64,000 bases of DNA from Gigantopelta aegis (taxonomy: Eukaryota; Mollusca; Gastropoda; Neomphalida; Peltospiridae), in contig NW_024532777.1 of assembly GCF_016097555.1 (NCBI RefSeq), positions 1 through 64,000 of the forward strand, written 5' to 3'. Every line of letters starts with the position of its first letter. Within the stretch, counting starts at the first letter, position 1. Below the pieces are notes generated by a model, which saw only the letters and a program-made list of their open reading frames with translations, had not been told where the DNA came from and ran no database searches. Shown piece after piece: positions 59,901 through 64,000 of this stretch. The translations under genes were made by a program, and so were the position numbers.

Positions 59901-61259
59901 GGAAAGTACTAATGAAGCAGAATCTTTTTTCAGCCTAGATTAGCAACTTTAAAGAGGATAACAAAAGCATCAAAAAGTAATCATAATACTATTTTCATTA
60001 CTAATATACTACTGTTTATGTAGCTATATAAAATCAATTCATAATATATTAGTAATCCAAAATAGTGTTATGTTTACAATTTGGATATGTAATGAAAATG
60101 CACTACAGTGCTTAACCTCGCTGCAGTCTTATCCAGAGACTTTCTTTATTATTTTTAGCCTCCTCAAGTGACCTATACTCATAGAACACACAGACAAGAG
60201 ATATTTTAAGTGATGCGCAAAGATTCTTATTGATAACTCAGCATTTCTCTTCAATGTATCGACAAAGATAACTGTTAGTAAAAACTGTCATAACTTTCCA
60301 AGAAGTATTTTTGCAAAAATTCTCACTTTAAAAAGTTGAAAATGTCATAAGCTGTATGCAGGAAGTTTTTATTGAATTCTCGAGTCTTCACTGAAAGCTG
60401 TGCTTTTTTTTCAAAGGTTTTCAGACTTTTAAAGCTTTTTGTTCGTTTTAATGCTCCTTTTGGCAGTATTCTTAAGAAGTACAGAATTTTACTACCATCC
60501 ACTATAGTTTGGTGGATACCAGTGCCGTGTTTGCCGAGTTAAAGCAGTTCAAAGCAGGTCAAGTCATTTGCCCGGATAACAGACATACACACCCATGACA
60601 GACTACAGTAACCCTCACTATGCACCCACGCACAGTGAGGTTAACCAGTATAACCATGTATTAGTCATTCAATTTTTACAGTGTAGTTTGTTTTAACTGA
60701 TACAGTCATTGTTTCATACATGTCTACCAATATAATAAAAAGTGTTAACAACATATACTGTTTTGATTACTGATACTATGGAATTGACAGTTTGTGTAGT
60801 TAGATAAATGACATCTGGTCTAGCTATTTATAAAATCATCATGGTTCTAACAATTAGTTCATGAACAGTCAACTCCATTAGTATTAGTAATCAAAACAAT
60901 CTGGTCTAGCTATTTATAAAATCATCATCAGGTTCTAACAATAGTTTCATGAACAGTCAATTCCATTATGTATTAGTAATCAAAACAATCTGGTCTAGCT
61001 ATTTATAAAATCATAGTTTTAACAATTATATATCAGTAATCAAAACAACATAATGTTTACTGATTTGTATCTATTGGTAATTTATCTATAATATGGATTA
61101 GCTTCAACCATGTGTTCTGGAACATGTGGACTTTATTAATCAATTAATTATTATGTACTCTTGAATAAATAATATCATGAGTTTGTTCAGATAATCTGAG
61201 AGTTCAGATTAAAGAAGTCCAGATATATGAGGACTCATTGTAACATGTCTTAACATAAT
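59901..61259 (-). other. Probable long intron or spacer with short repeats
   Basis: No convincing exon and no NACHT/NTPase motif seen on either strand. Contents: a hairpin CCTCACT (60613) / AGTGAGG (60640), and at about 60810-61050 two full and one partial tandem copies of an ~88-base unit beginning 'ctggtctagctatttataaa' and ending 'agtaatcaaaacaa'. A partial inverted copy lies at about 60755-60795. If the death-domain and ankyrin parts form one gene, this is an intron about twenty times longer than usual here. Confidence 0.5.
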
Positions 61260-62413
61260 TTTATTATAGTAGTAAAAAGAGAGAACAGCACACATAATTT
61301 GTGCTTCATTTAAAAATTCAAGTGCCTGATCATTTTTATAATACTGACCTTGTTGTTTTATATCCTGTTGTATAAGATCATCACATGTAAGATCTAGTGA
61401 GATATCACATGTCTCTTTTTAACTTTATCAACCCATTCTTGACATAACTTTTGAGCAGCTAATTTAGTAGGACCTCCTTCACTGGAGAGACATTGTAAAG
61501 AAAAGTTGACAATGTTCTTGTAACTTTGAAATGTTGTTTACTAATTTCATTCCACTTTCAAATTCACCAATACATTGTAAACAGTTGGAGAATCTCGGAC
61601 TGATTCACTTATCAGTCTTTTAGAATACATTGCTGCAGAAACTCGTGATAAACATCTACTTAACTGGCTATGTAAGTCAGCAAATGATTTGTCAATACAC
61701 TCTTCAACACTTTATGAACTTCATCATTTTCTGTAGCATTGGTATTTGCTATGTTATTAGAAAGATCTACAGAGTTACCACCAGGAAGGCCTTCTATCTT
61801 GGTCACTTGTACCTTCTGTCTGTCTTTCTATTTCCCCTTGTTAAAGAAAGAAAGAAGGGACTATCAAGTCAATTCCACTACTTTCTGAGAGTAAAGCTTC
61901 ATATCTACTATATATTTTACTAATATATTATACTACATTGATAATTATTATAATGAACTATAAATAGTGAATACCTTCATCTTTAATATCTAGTTGTCCT
62001 CTCAGTGTAGTAGCTACATCCTTGTCACCACAACTTTCAACAGCTGAGATAAGTTCTTCCCAAGAGGGAGCAGTACCATTTGTAATCCACCATTGTAAAC
62101 CTTCCTCTAAAGCAAAGTGATAATCTGATCACTGCTGGCCATTGTCTTGAGTCGTCTTCTCTCCTCGAGTGACACACCAAGAAGACTAGTGAGTTCAGTC
62201 CATTTAGCTTTAACAACAAAACCACTCTTAACAAGAAGTCGTAGAGCATTGTTTGATGTCAATTCTATTGAAATAAATAAGACGTCAGTTATATAGGTGT
62301 ATTAATGTTTACTGACCTGTTTTAGGTCCAGGATTAAGTTCAATATCTCCTGATAACATGAGGAGAAGTAGGAGAAATAAAACTAGAAGAATATCAAGTA
62401 CCACCACCCTCAT
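61260..62413 (-). CDS. 2A-signal plus death-domain exons (5' part of the ankyrin locus)
   Basis: First exon (62413 to about 62316): ATG then MRVVVLDILLVLFLLLLLML, a strong hydrophobic signal-like segment, ending SGDIELNPGP (62324-62353), a complete 2A motif D-x-E-x-N-P-G-P. The ribosome is expected to skip the last Gly-Pro bond. A GT-AG intron follows; the second exon starts in frame with ELTSNNALRLLVKSG, then KAKWTELTSLLGVSLEERRR (62150-62230) and, after a frame change, EEGLQWWITNGTAPSWEELI-SAVESCGDKDVATTL (62000-62115): a death-fold domain. A further helical exon lies at about 61400-61720 (SFADLHSQLSRCLSRVSAAM, YSKRLISESVRDSPTVYNVL, AAQKLCQEWVDKVKK). The arrangement matches 2A-led immune-type receptors known from sea urchin. 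Joining this to the ankyrin exons is inferred from strand, order and lack of another gene between. Confidence 0.75.
62324..62347 (-). other. 2A ribosome-skipping motif DIELNPGP
   Basis: Codons GAT ATT GAA CTT AAT CCT GGA CCT read on the minus strand without indels. The consensus is D(V/I)ExNPGP; the skip occurs between Gly and the last Pro. It immediately follows a hydrophobic leader of about twenty residues. Confidence 0.9.
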
Positions 62414-63539
62414 CTCCTAATGTCAATAGTAACTTTATCCATCCAGGGGTATCAGTGGTAGAAGGAGTCTTTTTAGTAGTATATGGTATATGATGACAAT
62501 ACCATAACCCAATACTAGCTCTCCATTGACACGTATCAATCATTATGAGCTACAAACAATCTCTAGACAACTATTGTATAACTGGGAGTGGTGACTCCCA
62601 CGCATTATTACTTTGTCCTGGAATAAAAATCAATTCTGTAATGGAGCTATTGCAGTAAACAGTAATTAGCTAAACTAACACAACAGTACCTTTTTCTTTC
62701 ACTGCCACAAGTTTCTAGAGTCCCAAGAGTATTTCAGCAAAACTCTCCATTGAATTTTGCCATAATTTTATAATTTAATAATATAAACAAAAAATGTATA
62801 AATAACATGATAATCAATAGAAATGAACTTGATTCTTTAAGTAGTGTATGAACGTCTGCTTCAAATGTGTTCACTTCACACTGCAAGGTATAAAACTTGT
62901 AAGCATTTTTGAACAGATTACTTGAAATTGAAATATATACACATGAAGACAATTATGAGGACTGAGTGTTTTCTCCTAAGTATTTATATCAGTTAGATCA
63001 CAATCTGTCTGTCCACTTATTATGGTCTAAATGATTTTGGACATAGAGTGTAGAGACAAAGATTTAACTAACATATATACTCCAGATGTATGCTATCTAG
63101 TTCATAACCTCATAATCAGGTATTTGATAAAGGAAAAGAATACCAAGATATGAGACTATCAAGTTCAAAGAAACTATCTATTATAATATTAATAATATGA
63201 TATAAAACATAAGGAGAAAGTTAAAATTGATACCACCTGCTAACAACTGAGCCTTCTTTTTTTACTATAATAGAAATATATGTAATGATTATCAATTAAT
63301 ATAAATCTGTTACGACTATTTTACTGTAATAATTGTAGTAACATTGATGTCATTATGATGTCATGATCTATATTATAAGTATTATGTCTCAATTAGTGGA
63401 TCCAGAAGGTTGTCTAAATATGTACAAAATATCTTGAACCACAAATACAATATACTAGTCTTAAATTTATACATTTATAATATAAAAAGTAATTAATTAA
63501 AGTTTCCAAGAAAGTTAATAGAATAAAAAATATTGTAGT
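62414..63539. other. AT-rich spacer between two members of the ankyrin family
   Basis: Upstream region of the 2A/death-domain gene. No coding sequence recognised; a hydrophobic minus-strand frame at 62734-62952 looks compositional. The promoter must lie here but no clear TATA box could be singled out in such AT-rich DNA. Confidence 0.5.
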
Positions 63540-64000
63540 AATTAAACACACTATAGGACTACCTATTAAACTGTATTACTAAATACTTTGCCCCAAAAGT
63601 GATCATAATCTCTCATACTATCTTTCTATAATAATAACTAACTAATAACTGACACTATTGGTACTGTCTCTTAACACAAGTCAGCCATGACACACCTCCC
63701 TTTCCTATTTAAAAAAGACTGCAAACAAGTAAAAAAAAATCAGATTTAGATAAAGTGTTTGATTAGCTTTATAGAAGAAAAAACAATACAAATAAGATAG
63801 ATGATAATAGAAACATCATCTCCGCATAACAATACAATGATTACTCAAAAGGGACTAAAACAAGTACATAAAAATGTTAACAAAAAAAAAAATACACAAC
63901 ATGACAACATGTTAACATATAATAGGAGTAAGATAGTCTTCATGAGGTATTTCATTGTTGTCATGTTTTACAACAAAACTTTTTTTGAATGTTTTACAAC
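63540..64000. repeat. Family-specific flank, copy 2 (3' end of the next ankyrin paralogue)
   Basis: Same block order and orientation as 54760-55171, with small indels. By analogy the next minus-strand ankyrin gene should end just past the window's right edge. Confidence 0.8.

Noticed and set aside
59901-61259. Possible NACHT/NTPase exon between death domain and ankyrin repeats
   Set aside because: No GxxxxGKS/T motif or following DEAD-like aspartates could be found on the minus strand.

Overview
The window looks like animal nuclear DNA, most probably from a sponge (demosponge). The gene set is metazoan: a K-Cl cotransporter, BBS4, CEP76, TRIP13, RANBP9/10, a BRD7/9-like bromodomain gene, CYC1, GPAA1 and others. 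Genes are packed with only tens to hundreds of bases between them, introns are mostly about 35-80 bases, and intergenic DNA is AT-rich. No species is claimed. Most exons carry isolated single-base insertions or deletions while the protein match continues in another frame. Because this affects nearly every housekeeping gene equally, I read it as uncorrected long-read error, so gene spans below are exon-to-exon extents and not clean reading frames.

Layout. 1-2.7 kb: little recognisable; a C-terminal exon (-), one unidentified gene (+) with a TATA box, and one doubtful small gene (-). 3.0-9.4 kb: SLC12-family K-Cl cotransporter (+), with a small inverted-repeat element in its last intron. 9.7-13.5 kb: an apparently intronless secreted beta-helix protein (+) surrounded by broken copies of its own 5' end (one inverted), then a GC-rich element with strong RNA-like hairpins. 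13.7-19.0 kb: RPRD1 and TTC27 (both -). 19.2-21.1 kb: ELMOD3-like (+). 21.2-25.5 kb: MCUR1/CCDC90-like (-), whose last intron is filled by a 22-base minisatellite, head to head with RANBP9/10 (+). 25.7 kb: ATOX1 copper chaperone (+). 26.6-31.7 kb: a large secreted propeller-plus-helical protein, a small unknown gene and STMP1 (all -). 31.8-33.1 kb: unidentified gene (+). 33.6-46.5 kb: BBS4 (-), TRIP13 (+), CEP76 (-), BRD7/9-like (+). 46.8-52.0 kb: coactosin-like (-), CYC1 (-), GPAA1 (+). 52.1 kb: tRNA-Ser(UGA) (-). 52.3-54.7 kb: LRRCC1-like centrosomal coiled coil (+), ending abruptly where a repeated flank begins. 55.2-62.4 kb: a death-domain and ankyrin-repeat locus (-) whose first exon encodes a hydrophobic signal ending in a 2A ribosome-skipping motif. 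The flank after its last exon recurs at 63.5-64.0 kb, so the window runs into a second member of a tandem family.

Three themes stand out. (1) The 2A-signal / DEATH / ankyrin locus resembles the 2A-led innate-immune genes described in sea urchin and is the best candidate for an interesting system. (2) Three gene pairs that are also close neighbours in the human genome are linked here: RANBP9-MCUR1, TRIP13-BRD9 and GPAA1-CYC1. (3) Cilium/centrosome genes (BBS4, CEP76, LRRCC1-like) lie near one another. CT and GA microsatellites repeatedly abut splice acceptors and donors, as if grown from the splice signals themselves.
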